From Bacteroidales bacterium (lineage in GTDB: Bacteria; Bacteroidota; Bacteroidia; Bacteroidales; F082): a stretch of DNA of 64,000 nucleotides. The notes under the pieces were generated by a model. That model searched no databases. It saw nothing but the letters and a program-made list of their open reading frames with translations, and was not told where the DNA came from. Position 1 is the first letter of the stretch; each line of letters opens with the position of its first letter. The stretch is from NCBI GenBank assembly GCA_024400295.1, contig JAKSNA010000004.1, forward strand, positions 1 to 64,000. The letters run 5' to 3'. The position numbers and the translations under genes were made by a program. This document shows positions 36,101 through 44,128 of this stretch, in pieces.

Positions 36101-36379
36101 CGCAGCCTCACGTTCTGACATTTTCTTTCGGAAACGAATGAGATTAATTATCGGCATCACGAAAAACGTGACGATGACAAAGGCTGAAATGCAGACAAAA
36201 AGTATCAGAAGCACGAGCCTTCCTTTTTGCGGAAGCCATGAGAAATATTCTATTCCACTGAAAATCAAGTAAAAGACAATCATCAAGACAGAACCAGCCA
36301 ACACACCTTGAATGAGGCGGTTGAGATAGAACTTCCTGATGAAACGTTCGATTTTTTCAAATAGAATACTTTTACCCAT
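33092..36379 (-). CDS. DUF4175 family large membrane protein
   Basis: This 1095-residue protein has two N-terminal membrane segments (about 25-50 and 60-80), a third near residue 160, a periplasmic beta-rich middle (about 190-500) and a long helical C-terminal half rich in E, K, Q and M (about 520-1060: KEKMKDLLEKQKQLQEEWQKV, MKDMQQKMQQMQKDG). This is the DUF4175 layout, found in Bacteroidota and alphaproteobacteria; function unknown. Charged Met/Gln-rich coiled coils suggest a structural or sensing role. The start at 36379 follows a promoter box; the longer frame from 36493 enters the upstream repeats. ybeY and mnmG follow in the same direction. Confidence 0.85.
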   Translation of the reverse strand: MGKSILFEKIERFIRKFYLNRLIQGVLAGSVLMIVFYLIFSGIEYFSWLPQKGRLVLLILFVCISAFVIVTFFVMPIINLIRFRKKMSEREAAILIGKFFPEISDKLLNTLQLSENLSKDADNELLTATIEQRTENLKPVNFSDAVNLKENYKYLKIFGLAFVILSVLVIFVPDFTKKPAERIINYSQVYEKPLPFDVTLSSSRLETTQGSDIGFEISVTGENIPDAFYIKGGNGTRLMNKLNTNDFRFIFKNNYQNETFYVEGGEYRSEPIELVVRPNPTLLYYETELVFPKYIQRKNETVTGKTRVVVPQGTVLNFTFHTRDVDSLYVFDDTLKLAAQNEADDFYFTVKALKSKKLKIHIVNEWNDDVEPVPFMIEVVQDAFPGIQVQDFHEEFAKQTYYSGLIADDYGFTKLLYHFEIDGKPEQSFVKNIAIDKRQTRTSFYYSVDLDTLDVFRGDEIKAYFEIFDNDGINGPKSRRSEVFYMSLPTTEQLDSIADSSENQIIDKLSQDSKELENLKRDIENMLRDLMAKKELDWSDKEKMKDLLEKQKQLQEEWQKVQEEQKELSDFLKDNELTSEELLKKQEEINKLFEEVISDDLKKMMEEIEKMLDEMPREKMQEMMKELKKNNENFSQMMDRNLSLLQQLKVEKEVNELINELNELGEKLESNSDSISSQDAKNQFNSLEKKMDSVMEQNKDLNDPFDISKDEEAAGEINDDLDKAGDSEDNNDNSGAQKKKKDAGGKMKKMAESLDLMMQGAGMDQLAEDAHLVRILLENVVRSSHAEEELMLQVGKMRKDDPSVSDKISRQKEISENFVMVSDSLRKMALRQTAIQNFVFSELQIIDNQLEGAMQDILELRFSMAAGKQQKAMMSMNNLALMLAESLDQMEMQMDGMSGSCSKPGKSKKSKGKPQDMKNMKDLQEQLGRQLKDMQQKMQQMQKDGQPMPQMSEELARMAAQQEMIREGMQKMLDEMKKNGQLGDDGLNEIMKDMEKLEEDIVNKRITNQTLNRHKNIMSRMLKAEKAQQEREKEEKRKSNEYKGEQKGHAVDELRYEESLKRQQDFLRTNPIEYQQFYREKINEYFLNNDKVSND

Positions 36380-36396
36380 GATATAATTAAAACCTG

Positions 36397-36404
36397 CAAA
36401 GATA
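36397..36404 (-). promoter_or_regulatory. -7 promoter element of the DUF4175-ybeY-mnmG operon
   Basis: The minus strand reads TATCTTTG, matching TAnnTTTG, 17 bases before the ATG at 36379. Confidence 0.55.
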
Positions 36405-36458
36405 TGGAATTTTTTCAAGCGACAGAAAATGATTTTTAAGGTTAAAAACAGCCAAATA

Positions 36459-36528
36459 AAACTCGTGCAACTTGTGTCATCAAACTCGTGCAACTTGTGT
36501 CATCAAACTCGTGCAACTTGTGTTAAAA
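36459..36528 (+). repeat. Three tandem copies of the CTCGTGCAACTTGTG repeat
   Basis: A 23-bp unit, AAACTCGTGCAACTTGTGTC plus ATC, is repeated at 36459, 36482 and 36505; the last copy ends in TTAAAA. It lies between the divergent DUF4175 and gltX promoters. The same unit recurs at 14347, 23114 and 45266. Confidence 0.9.
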
Positions 36529-36554
36529 ATATATCACCGTGTGCAATTTTTTCC

Positions 36555-36562
36555 TACTTTTG
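36555..36562 (+). promoter_or_regulatory. -7 promoter element of gltX
   Basis: TACTTTTG matches TAnnTTTG, 23 bases before the ATG at 36586, just downstream of the repeat array. Confidence 0.6.
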
Positions 36563-36585
36563 CAAAAATTTAATCAAAAATAAAA

Positions 36586-38106
36586 ATGAAGGAAGTACGT
36601 GTACGTTTTGCACCGAGTCCGACCGGACCGTTGCACATCGGCGGCGTGAGGACCGCTTTATATAACTATCTTTTCGCGAAGAAAAACGGCGGCAAGATGC
36701 TGCTGCGTATCGAAGACACCGACCAGACACGTTTTGTGCCTGGCGCGGAGGAATATATCATCAAGTCGCTCGACTGGTGCGGCATAAAGTTCGATGAGAG
36801 CGACATCGTCGGAGGCCCTTACGGCCCTTACAAGCAGAGCAACCGCAAGCATCTTTACAAGCAGTACAGCGACGAACTCATCGCGAAAGGCTGTGCGTAC
36901 TACGCTTTCGACACCGCTGAGGAACTCGATAAATACCGCGCGGAAGCAGAAGCTCAGAAAAAGACATTCATATATAACGCAGAAAGCAGGAAAAATCTCC
37001 GTAACTCTCTGACGATGAGCAAAGAAGAAGTCGATGCTTTAATCAACGCCGGAACACCATACACAGTGCGTTTCAAGATGCCGGAAAACCATATCGTCGA
37101 GATGCACGACATCATTCGCGGTGACATAAAAGTAAACACAAACACGTTGGACGACAAGGTCCTGTTCAAGTCAGACGGAATGCCGACATACCATCTCGCA
37201 AACATCGTTGATGACCACCTGATGCTAATCTCGCACGTCATCCGCGGCGAGGAATGGCTGCCTTCAATGCCATTGCACGTCCTTCTGTATCAGGCTTTCG
37301 GCTGGGAGGCTCCGAAGTTTGCCCATCTTCCACTTCTGCTGAAACCAGACGGTAACGGCAAGCTCAGCAAACGCGACGGCGACCGCCTCGGATTCCCGGT
37401 CTTCCCGATGCAGTGGGAGAACCCTGAGACACACGAAATATCATCAGGTTACAAACAGTCAGGTTACTATGCGGAGGCGTTCATCAACATGCTCGCGCTT
37501 CTCGGCTGGAACCCTGGAACAGAACAGGAGATTTTCTCAATGGACGAGCTCATCGAGGCGTTCTCGTTCGACCATTGCAGCAAGTCGGGCGCACGTTTCA
37601 ACGTCGAGAAGGCGAAATGGTTCAACCACGAATATCTGATGAAGAAGTCGAGCGAGGAAGTGGGCAAAGATTATCAGGCATGGCTTAAAGCCGAAAAGAA
37701 CATTGACGCTGACTTGCAATACGTCACGAAAGTCGCGGCACTGGTGAAAGACCGCGTCAACTTCGTGAAGGAGCTGTGGGAGCAGAGCTTTTTCTTCTTT
37801 GAAGAGCCTGTGACATACGACGAAGTCACTGTCAAGAAACGCTGGAAGGAAAACTCGGCCGAGATGATGAGGAAAGCCGCTGAGGTCATCAACGGAATCA
37901 ATGACTTCTCCGCCGAGAACATCGACAAGACCTTGAACGACTGGATTACGGGCAACGAGCTCGGCATGGGTCTGGTAATGAACGGCCTGCGTCTGATGCT
38001 CGTCGGGGCCGGCAAAGGCCCTCACATCCACGAGATCCTCGCGCTACTCGGCAAGGAGGAAGCCCTGAAACGCATCGAAAAAGGGATAAAGGCATTAGGA
38101 GTTTAA
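36586..38106 (+). CDS. gltX: Glutamyl-tRNA synthetase
   Basis: This 506-residue class I synthetase attaches Glu to tRNA-Glu. It has the signature [18 protein letters not shown] (10-27, HIGG at 17-20), [16 protein letters not shown], and KLSKR at 259-263, followed by a helical anticodon-binding C-terminus. In E. coli, GltX is the target of the HipA kinase, whose homologue is encoded at 1857-3101. folB follows 61 bp later across a short ACCTAA-repeat spacer. Confidence 0.97.
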   Translation: MKEVRVRFAPSPTGPLHIGGVRTALYNYLFAKKNGGKMLLRIEDTDQTRFVPGAEEYIIKSLDWCGIKFDESDIVGGPYGPYKQSNRKHLYKQYSDELIAKGCAYYAFDTAEELDKYRAEAEAQKKTFIYNAESRKNLRNSLTMSKEEVDALINAGTPYTVRFKMPENHIVEMHDIIRGDIKVNTNTLDDKVLFKSDGMPTYHLANIVDDHLMLISHVIRGEEWLPSMPLHVLLYQAFGWEAPKFAHLPLLLKPDGNGKLSKRDGDRLGFPVFPMQWENPETHEISSGYKQSGYYAEAFINMLALLGWNPGTEQEIFSMDELIEAFSFDHCSKSGARFNVEKAKWFNHEYLMKKSSEEVGKDYQAWLKAEKNIDADLQYVTKVAALVKDRVNFVKELWEQSFFFFEEPVTYDEVTVKKRWKENSAEMMRKAAEVINGINDFSAENIDKTLNDWITGNELGMGLVMNGLRLMLVGAGKGPHIHEILALLGKEEALKRIEKGIKALGV

Positions 38107-38167
38107 GGAATTTCTGATTTCTAAATATCTGTTTACCTAAATACCTAATTACCTAAAGTAACTGACT

Positions 38168-38518
38168 ATGGCACTGATATCAATAGAGAAAATGGAATTT
38201 TACGCCTATCACGGCTGCTTCGAGGAAGAGCAGAAGATAGGCACGTGGTTTAACGTTGACCTGAGTTTGGAAGCTGACACCTCGAAGGCTGAGGAATCTG
38301 ATAATATTGAAGACACTGTAAACTATCAGGCTGTCTATCAAGTTGTTAAAGAACAGATGATGATTCCGTCGCATCTTCTCGAGAACGTGGCGCGTCGCAT
38401 CTTGGATGCCATCGGTAAAAATTTCCCGGCGGTGTCGTATGCATGGGTTAAAGTCAAAAAAATGAACCCACCGCTCAGCGGCGTGATGGAGAGCGTCTCT
38501 GTGGAAATTGAAATGTAA
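38168..38518 (+). CDS. folB: Dihydroneopterin aldolase
   Basis: This 116-residue FolB converts 7,8-dihydroneopterin to 6-hydroxymethyl-7,8-dihydropterin and glycolaldehyde in folate synthesis. It shows EKMEFYAYHGCFEEEQKIG (8-26), typical of the aldolase start with YxxHG, DTVNYQAVYQVVKE, and the catalytic Lys region AWVKVKKMNPP. It is followed after 18 bp by a sugar transporter gene, which does not suggest a functional link. Confidence 0.95.
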   Translation: MALISIEKMEFYAYHGCFEEEQKIGTWFNVDLSLEADTSKAEESDNIEDTVNYQAVYQVVKEQMMIPSHLLENVARRILDAIGKNFPAVSYAWVKVKKMNPPLSGVMESVSVEIEM

Positions 38519-38536
38519 CATCTTAAAATAACGGAA

Positions 38537-39877
38537 ATGGGAAATGCATCAGCAAAGCTTATTGAACGTAAATATCTGGTAACGTTCATCTTAATCACTA
38601 CGTTGTTTGCCTTGTGGGGATTTGCCAACGACATTACGAACCCGATGGTGGCTGTTTTCAAGACCACACTTGAAATCTCGAATTTCAAGGCCGCGTTGGT
38701 ACAGTTCGCGTTTTATGGCGGCTACGCCACGATGGCGATTCCGGCGGCGTTTTTCATCAGACGGTTCAGTTACAAGAGCAGCATCCTGCTCGGCCTCGGC
38801 CTCTATGCCGTCGGCGCATTCATGTTCATCCCGTCGGCCTCCACACAGAGCTTCATGCTTTTCTGCCTCTCGCTTTACATCCTGACATTCGGCCTCGCTT
38901 TTCTGGAGACGACGGCGAATCCTTACATTTTATCTCTCGGCTCGCCGGAGACGGCCACGAGACGCCTGAACCTCGCACAGGCTTTCAACCCCATCGGTTC
39001 ACTGACAGGAATGATAATAGCAAGCCAGGTTGTCCTTTCAAATCTTTACAGCAACAACGATGCCGTGAGCGCGACATACGGCGTCGGCGACTTCAGCCAA
39101 CTTGACGTTGCCACGAAGACAATGATTCGCGAGCACGACCTCAACACGATAAGAAACCCATACGTGGCAATCGGCGTCGTGGTGGTTTTGATGTTCATTA
39201 TCATCGCCATATTTGTAAACAAAAACGTGGCGAAAGGCGAACAGAAAGAGCAGCCGAAAGCCAAAGACTCGCTCCGCAGACTGTGGAAAAACAAGATTTA
39301 CCGTGAAGGCGTCGTTTCGCAGATGTTTTACGTCGCCGCACAGATCATGTGCTGGACATTCATCATCCAATACGCCGGCAGGCTCGGCATCGAGAAAGAC
39401 GTGGCGCAATGGTGGAACATCGGCGCGATGGCTCTGTGCCTCTCGGGACGTTTCATCGGCACCTTCCTGATGAAGTTTATTAACACACGTAAGTTATTGA
39501 TGTTGTTCGGGATAGGAGCGATGTGCTGCACTGCCGGAGCTATATTGATTAACGGAATGGCCGGTTTGGTCTGCCTCGTCACCATCTCAATCTTCATGAG
39601 CATCATGTTCCCGACGATTTACGGAATCGCGCTTGAAGACGTCCGTGAAGACACGACGCTCGGAGCCGCGTTCCTCGTGATGGCCATAGTTGGAGGCGCA
39701 ATCATGCCACCGCTTCAGGGCGCAATCATCGACCTTGATGAGACCGCACCAGGCATCTTCGGAAGCATTTCGGCAACTAACTTCTCGTTCATCCTCCCTT
39801 TCATCTGCTTCCTGATCGTGACGATTTACGGCTGGAGAGCGATGAAGATGAAGATGAAGATGGGGAAAGAAATTTAA
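38537..39877 (+). CDS. fucP: FucP-type sugar:H+ symporter (MFS)
   Basis: This 446-residue protein has 12 membrane segments and FucP-family motifs: LFALWGFANDITNPMVAVFK (about 20-39), GGYATMAIPAAFF, and FLETTANPYILSLGSPETATRRLNLAQAFNPIG, where the ETxANPY and NLAQxFNPxG stretches are diagnostic of fucose/glucose/galactose symporters. It would import a hexose with protons. No sugar catabolic genes are adjacent, so the substrate (fucose, glucose or galactose) is open. A strong terminator follows. Confidence 0.9.
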   Translation: MGNASAKLIERKYLVTFILITTLFALWGFANDITNPMVAVFKTTLEISNFKAALVQFAFYGGYATMAIPAAFFIRRFSYKSSILLGLGLYAVGAFMFIPSASTQSFMLFCLSLYILTFGLAFLETTANPYILSLGSPETATRRLNLAQAFNPIGSLTGMIIASQVVLSNLYSNNDAVSATYGVGDFSQLDVATKTMIREHDLNTIRNPYVAIGVVVVLMFIIIAIFVNKNVAKGEQKEQPKAKDSLRRLWKNKIYREGVVSQMFYVAAQIMCWTFIIQYAGRLGIEKDVAQWWNIGAMALCLSGRFIGTFLMKFINTRKLLMLFGIGAMCCTAGAILINGMAGLVCLVTISIFMSIMFPTIYGIALEDVREDTTLGAAFLVMAIVGGAIMPPLQGAIIDLDETAPGIFGSISATNFSFILPFICFLIVTIYGWRAMKMKMKMGKEI

Positions 39878-39915
39878 GCTGTTATCACGCAGCTAATTGA
39901 AAACATCACAAAGGA

Positions 39916-39955
39916 AAAAACGCTGACACTCGGTTATCAAGTGTCAGCGTTTTTC
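39916..39955. terminator. Bidirectional intrinsic terminator
   Basis: AAAAACGCTGACACT (39917-39931) pairs with AGTGTCAGCGTTTTT (39941-39955) around the loop CGGTTATCA. With As before and Ts after, it can stop both the fucP transcript and the tRNA-Cys transcript from the other strand. Confidence 0.9.
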
Positions 39956-39958
39956 TGA

Positions 39959-40029
39959 GGTACCAGACGGAATCGAACCGCCGTAAAAGGTTTTGCAGAC
40001 CTTCGCCTAGCCACTCGGCCATGATACCT
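39959..40029 (-). tRNA. tRNA-Cys (GCA)
   Basis: The 71-base gene folds into a full cloverleaf. The acceptor stem GGTATCA pairs with TGGTACC, the D stem is GCC/GGC, and the anticodon arm AAGGT-CTGCAAA-ACCTT gives anticodon GCA. A 4-base variable loop and a T arm with loop TTCGAAT follow. The discriminator base is U73, the cysteine identity base. CCA is not encoded. Confidence 0.95.
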
Positions 40030-40088
40030 TTGATTTGCGGGTGCAAAGATAAAACTTTTTTTTGATATGCAGCTGCTTTTTTGAAAAA

Positions 40089-40379
40089 TTATTTTTCCGA
40101 CTGATTTTCAACCCTGTTCCATAGCCAGAACATCAATGCGCCCCAGAGGAAAAACAACACGAAATGAACCCATCTCGGAACTTTTGAAACAAAACATCCG
40201 TCAGCGTCAACTTTCTCATAATCAGGGATGTCGGCGTAAAAATACGCACCTGCTCCGAAGTCGAGACTGTCAACCAAACCGAGTCCGTTGGCCATTATGT
40301 AAACGGCAACCAAAACGGTGGCAACCACCAGGACGATGGTCGCCACCTTGAAAAATTTACAGTTTTTCTTTGAGTTCAT
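40089..40379 (-). CDS. Small two-helix membrane protein beside the YeiH exporter
   Basis: This 96-residue protein has two membrane segments (about 11-33 and 70-88) with a polar loop between (YADIPDYEKVDADGCFVSK). I do not recognise a family. It starts 6 bp after the stop of the YeiH-type exporter gene, so it is almost certainly co-transcribed and may be an accessory of that transporter. Confidence 0.65.
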   Translation of the reverse strand: MNSKKNCKFFKVATIVLVVATVLVAVYIMANGLGLVDSLDFGAGAYFYADIPDYEKVDADGCFVSKVPRWVHFVLFFLWGALMFWLWNRVENQSEK

Positions 40380-40385
40380 GGTGAA

Positions 40386-41762
40386 TTAATCGAGAACGGG
40401 TATCGGGAAGATAACGCCTGAAAGCAGAATCCATACGGCAAACAGCGTCAGGGCGATGTTGAAGGTCTGCCCTATGACGTAGAGCCACAGCACCTTGCCG
40501 CCGTGCATCTGTCTGGCGAGTTCTCTGAAATTAGTATCGAGGCCGATGCTGGTGAACGCCAGCACGAAAGCCCAGTTCTTGTATTGGTCAAGGACCTTGT
40601 TGATTGTGCCCACGGCGTTGAAATCAGCGGTGTTGAAAACAGGCTGTATGATGAACGAAGCGACCAGCGAAGCCACAAAGAAACCGATGATGAACTTCGG
40701 GAAACGGTACCATATCTCCTTGGCTCCGACTTTTTCCGAAGGGTTTTTATCGACTTTCGTCGCAAAGAATATCGCAACGAAAAACGCTATGAAACCGATG
40801 AGTATGTTCTGTATCGACTTCACGAGGACAGCGGCTTTCTGCGCCTCTTCGCCGAGTGCGGTGCCTGCTACGACGACGGCTCCTGTGCTGTCAACAGTAC
40901 CGCCGATCAACGCGCCGCCCATGAGCTGGTTCATACCGCACGCCTTGATGATCATCGGCTCGAAAACCATCATCAGAATGGTGAAGATTATTGAGACTGA
41001 AACAGCCATCGAGAGGTCGCTCTTCTTCGCTTTCGCAGCAGCACCTGTGGCAATGGCAGCACTCGTGCCGCACACACTCGTCGCACTCGCCAACGTGATG
41101 ACCAGCGGCTTGTTGTCGATCTTCATCACCTTCGTGCCAAGCCACCACATGAAAATGATGACTATCGGCGTCACAATCCATGCGATGCCGAGACCGTAAA
41201 GCCCGAATTTTGCGATGTTGGAGAACAAAACCGAAAAGCCCATTATCACCAAGCCTGTCTTGATGTAAAACTCTGTCATCACAGCGGGTTTCAGCCATTC
41301 GGGTGTGCCGACGGTATTTGAGATGACAAGGCCTATGAGCAACGCCCAGAAAGCCCATTCGAGATAACGGTTCAAGGTAAATTCCGCACTTATCCATCTG
41401 ACTATCAAGGCTATGACAAACAGCCCGATGAAAGCAGGGATGTACTTTTTCAGGCTTTTACCCATCATTTTCGCGCCAAGCGTGAAAAGAACGCCCAATA
41501 CAATAAAGGTGCGGAGAAGTTTCCATACGAAACCGATGTTGAGCTGCTTGCCCATCGACTCGGCGAAAGTGCCTTCACCTTCCCACAGATACCAGGTTGA
41601 GAACTTCAATGCCGAGAAGTCGAACACACCGCAAATAACTGATACACAACCTATTGCGATGATGATAAAACCAATCCAGCAAGCAAGCCAGTCTTCTTTC
41701 TTCCAAAGGTCAGAGAGCATAGTCCTCCCTGCCGTAACAATTTCATTGTTAGTGTTTTGCAT
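40386..41762 (-). CDS. yeiH: YeiH-type putative sulfate exporter (UPF0324)
   Basis: This 458-residue protein has about eleven membrane segments and the UPF0324/Cons_hypoth698 pattern: TLASATSVCGTSAAIATGAAAKAKKSD (the conserved SVCGxSAxxA stretch), GALIGGTVDSTGAVVVAGTALG, and AFTSIGLDTNFREL. The family is annotated as a putative sulfate exporter without firm proof. The start at 41762 (MQNTNNEIV) was preferred; the frame is open to 41789. Its leader holds a 10-bp hairpin and three AACACCAT repeats, hinting at post-transcriptional control. Confidence 0.85.
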   Translation of the reverse strand: MQNTNNEIVTAGRTMLSDLWKKEDWLACWIGFIIIAIGCVSVICGVFDFSALKFSTWYLWEGEGTFAESMGKQLNIGFVWKLLRTFIVLGVLFTLGAKMMGKSLKKYIPAFIGLFVIALIVRWISAEFTLNRYLEWAFWALLIGLVISNTVGTPEWLKPAVMTEFYIKTGLVIMGFSVLFSNIAKFGLYGLGIAWIVTPIVIIFMWWLGTKVMKIDNKPLVITLASATSVCGTSAAIATGAAAKAKKSDLSMAVSVSIIFTILMMVFEPMIIKACGMNQLMGGALIGGTVDSTGAVVVAGTALGEEAQKAAVLVKSIQNILIGFIAFFVAIFFATKVDKNPSEKVGAKEIWYRFPKFIIGFFVASLVASFIIQPVFNTADFNAVGTINKVLDQYKNWAFVLAFTSIGLDTNFRELARQMHGGKVLWLYVIGQTFNIALTLFAVWILLSGVIFPIPVLD

Positions 41763-41767
41763 GATTT

Positions 41768-41857
41768 TTATGGTGTTAATAAAAGACAAGATGACTTGGT
41801 GTCAGGAAATCATCTTGTCAAAAAAATGGTGTTAATAATTTTAATATGGTGTTTATA
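41768..41857 (-). repeat. Three direct AACACCAT repeats in the yeiH leader
   Basis: On the minus strand ATAAACACCATAT (about 41857-41845), TTATTAACACCATT (about 41839-41826) and TTATTAACACCATA (about 41781-41768) share the core ACACCAT. They surround the hairpin, whose loop also contains ACACCA. They could be binding sites for a regulator or an RNA-binding protein. Confidence 0.5.
41785..41819 (-). terminator. Hairpin between the porin and yeiH (terminator or attenuator)
   Basis: On the minus strand GACAAGATGA (41819-41810) pairs perfectly with TCATCTTGTC (41794-41785) around a 15-base loop, followed by TTTTATT. It can end the porin transcript or attenuate read-through into yeiH. Confidence 0.65.
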
Positions 41858-41916
41858 AAATATTGATTTCCAATCAAATACTTTCAATAAATAAAGAACC
41901 GGCGGTTTTTGTGCAA

Positions 41917-43041
41917 CTAAAAGTTGACCGAAACCAACGCTGCAACCATGTGACCGTTATTCTTCTTCGTCTGGTCTGTCTTCAACGTGTAGTTGAGCTG
42001 TAAACGGAGGTGTTTCATCGGATAATAGTTGACTCCGACGAGATAATATGTCGATTTTTGCTGCTCAAGGTCGATGTTGCTGTTCATGTAGTCGTAGCGG
42101 AGCACCGGAGCTATTCTCTGTTCCTGTGCGCCTTCCTTCTTGCCTTTCAAGGTGAAATAATAGGTTGACATGACATACAGGCCATCGCTCTTCTGCGCTG
42201 AGAGCCAATCCGGTTGTGCTTTGTCAATTTTATCGGTGATGCCGTAGATGTATTCCGAACGCACAGTGAGGCGGTCGTTTTTGTACTGTGCGCCGATAGT
42301 GTAACGCCGTCTGTTGCCATCCAAAGAGTCCTTTATCAGCATCTGTGACCCGACGTAAGCTGCGGCAGTCAGCATGAGATCTTTCGTAAATGGATGGAAA
42401 TCAAAGCGTGCCGCAAAATCTTTGTGTTCGTTGTTATCCTTGAGGTTGATTCCGTTGCCGTTGTAAATTCCGATGGTGTAATCCAAGATATTGTATTTCG
42501 CACCGTTCTCCTCGCGGCTGAACAAGCCACCGTATGCGATGAAACCGACATCACGGCCACCGCTGTAGTTGTTGTTGCCGGAAATATCGCTGAAACCCGA
42601 CAACTTGTTCACAACCTGCGCATATTCAATGACCTCCAAGTCATTGAGCGAATAAGGGTTCTCGATTGTGAACGGAATTTTCTGCTGTCCGATTTTGAAG
42701 TTGAGCCACGGCGTGACCTTCACTGCAACGTATGCATCAAGAAGTTTCGGCGAGCTGGCAAACTCCGTCTGGATACGGAACTCCAAATGCTTGCTGATGT
42801 TTCCTTTCATGTCGAGACGCGCGCGCCTTACATTAAAGGTGTTTTCATTCGACACCACACCGGCATCGTTTTTGGCATTTTCAAAAGTGTACTGCGCGTC
42901 AAGACGACCGCCAATTGAAAGATAATCGCCTATAAGCGATTTTTTCTTCTCACCCTTTGCCTCGGGCTTCTGTGCATAAACCGCTGTTAATGAAGTCGAT
43001 AACAACAGCAATGCCGCAACTAAAAATTTCTTTGCTCTCAT
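41917..43041 (-). CDS. OprO/OprP-like outer-membrane porin
   Basis: This 374-residue protein has a signal peptide (1-24, SLTAVYAQ), then a beta-barrel of the phosphate-selective porin O and P family: GGRLDAQYTFENAKND, FNVRRARLDMKGNISKHLEFRIQTEFASSPKLLDAYVAVK, and a C-terminal strand ending HMVAALVSVNF. The terminal Phe is typical of outer-membrane proteins. The family includes anion- and pyrophosphate-specific channels. Two identical-architecture palindromes lie upstream, so expression is probably controlled by a nutrient. The longer frame to 43125 runs past the promoter and was rejected. Confidence 0.87.
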   Translation of the reverse strand: MRAKKFLVAALLLLSTSLTAVYAQKPEAKGEKKKSLIGDYLSIGGRLDAQYTFENAKNDAGVVSNENTFNVRRARLDMKGNISKHLEFRIQTEFASSPKLLDAYVAVKVTPWLNFKIGQQKIPFTIENPYSLNDLEVIEYAQVVNKLSGFSDISGNNNYSGGRDVGFIAYGGLFSREENGAKYNILDYTIGIYNGNGINLKDNNEHKDFAARFDFHPFTKDLMLTAAAYVGSQMLIKDSLDGNRRRYTIGAQYKNDRLTVRSEYIYGITDKIDKAQPDWLSAQKSDGLYVMSTYYFTLKGKKEGAQEQRIAPVLRYDYMNSNIDLEQQKSTYYLVGVNYYPMKHLRLQLNYTLKTDQTKKNNGHMVAALVSVNF

Positions 43042-43085
43042 GATATTTAAGAATTTTGTTAATACTTCATTTTTTAAAAACGCCG

Positions 43086-43093
43086 CAAAAATA
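43086..43093 (-). promoter_or_regulatory. -7 promoter element of the porin gene
   Basis: The minus strand reads TATTTTTG, matching TAnnTTTG, 44 bases before the ATG at 43041. Confidence 0.6.
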
Positions 43094-43100
43094 CAAAAAA

Positions 43101-43148
43101 AGTAAATATGTTTACTATTTTTCATAAAAATTAGTAAAATAGTTTACT
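43101..43148 (-). promoter_or_regulatory. Twin palindromic operator upstream of the porin
   Basis: AGTAAATATGTTTACT (43101-43116) and AGTAAAATAGTTTACT (43133-43148) are both AGTAAA-N4-TTTACT dyads. Their centres are 32 bp apart, three helical turns. The first overlaps the expected -33 position of the porin promoter. The regulator is unknown. Confidence 0.7.
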
Positions 43149-43163
43149 ATTTTCAAAACCACT

Positions 43164-43985
43164 TTATTTATGACCTTTCTTATACCCGACCAAAATGACG
43201 CTTGATTTGCCGACGCCCTTGCTGTTATAGACGATCTGGCTGATGTTGCTGACGTAACGTGCATACCAGGAGTCGGACGATGAGCGGAACGTCCCGATCG
43301 GCGTTTTTGTTCTGACGTTCTCGTGGATGAGGTAAGCGTTAAAGGTGCCGGCATCAGTTTTTACTGTCTTATAATCAATAACTTGTCGTTCGGTAGTATA
43401 AATCGTTGCCTTGATGAATCCGATCTTCACCGGCATCTCCGTGTCGGGCAGCCTGTCGCCGACATTGAAGTCGCCCATGATGGTGCTCGGGTCGCCGGAG
43501 GAGAGCATGTACTGCACCCTCAGGGCTTTCATCCAGTCGTTCATCACGATGTACGACTTCCCGTTTTTCTTGGTGATGTCCATGATGAACTCATTAGGCG
43601 CGCGGAAGAACGGTTCGCCGTCGGGCTCGTAGAAGTTGTAAACCATCATGAGGCGTCCGTTTTGGAGGTCGCCCTCGCGCTCACGCACCGTCATGGTGAA
43701 ATACGCGTTCATCTCGCCTTTCTTGTCGTACGACTCATAGGTCAGCTGCGCACCGATTTTCGTGGGGAAGAATGCGTTGAAAATCTCGTCAGGAGAGCCG
43801 TAAGGATTGTCAACAACAGTGTCGTCGGTGAATTTTACAAGTTGATACACTTCGCTTCTCTGCAAGGCACGATTGACCACCAACGTGTCGCCTTCAACAA
43901 CCGTAGTCTGAACCTGAGCTGTCATTTCAGTAATTGATACACAAATGATTAAACCAGCAAAAATTGATTTCCAAACACTTTTCAT
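43164..43985 (-). CDS. DUF3108 family exported protein
   Basis: This 273-residue protein has a signal peptide (about 1-23) and the DUF3108 beta-sandwich: FFPTKIGAQLTYESYDKKGEMNAYFTMTV, KIGFIKATIYTTERQV, VKTDAGTFNAYLIHENVRTKTPIGTFRSSSDSWYARYVS. The family is related in fold to LolA/LolB-like lipid carriers and is periplasmic; its role is unknown. It has its own promoter (TACTTTTG at 44024-44017) and is divergent from the glycosyltransferase at 44129. Confidence 0.82.
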   Translation of the reverse strand: MKSVWKSIFAGLIICVSITEMTAQVQTTVVEGDTLVVNRALQRSEVYQLVKFTDDTVVDNPYGSPDEIFNAFFPTKIGAQLTYESYDKKGEMNAYFTMTVREREGDLQNGRLMMVYNFYEPDGEPFFRAPNEFIMDITKKNGKSYIVMNDWMKALRVQYMLSSGDPSTIMGDFNVGDRLPDTEMPVKIGFIKATIYTTERQVIDYKTVKTDAGTFNAYLIHENVRTKTPIGTFRSSSDSWYARYVSNISQIVYNSKGVGKSSVILVGYKKGHK

Positions 43986-44016
43986 ATCCGTTAGTTGACA
44001 TTTCCAAATTAAGCGG

Positions 44017-44024
44017 CAAAAGTA
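44017..44024 (-). promoter_or_regulatory. -7 promoter element of the DUF3108 gene
   Basis: The minus strand reads TACTTTTG, 31 bases before the ATG at 43985. Confidence 0.55.
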
Positions 44025-44084
44025 ATAAAAAATCTAAAATAAACATGTTCGTTGAAAACTTTATAGATATATGCGTTTATTTTG

Positions 44085-44092
44085 TAACTTTG
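44085..44092 (+). promoter_or_regulatory. -7 promoter element of the GT4 glycosyltransferase gene
   Basis: TAACTTTG matches TAnnTTTG, 36 bases before the ATG at 44129. It lies inside the longer open frame from 43964, which is therefore unlikely to be translated from its first ATG. Confidence 0.55.
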
Positions 44093-44128
44093 CCCGCATT
44101 TTTAAAGTACAAAAAGAAATTCGAGCAA

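Noticed and set aside
36380..36493. N-terminal extension of the DUF4175 protein
   Set aside because: It runs back through the promoter and into the CTCGTG repeat on the other strand.
36459..36528. Possible CRISPR array
   Set aside because: The 23-bp units are directly adjacent with no spacers, and no cas genes are in the window.
43964..44128. 55-residue N-terminal extension of the GT4 glycosyltransferase
   Set aside because: It begins inside the divergent DUF3108 gene, and the promoter box lies within it.
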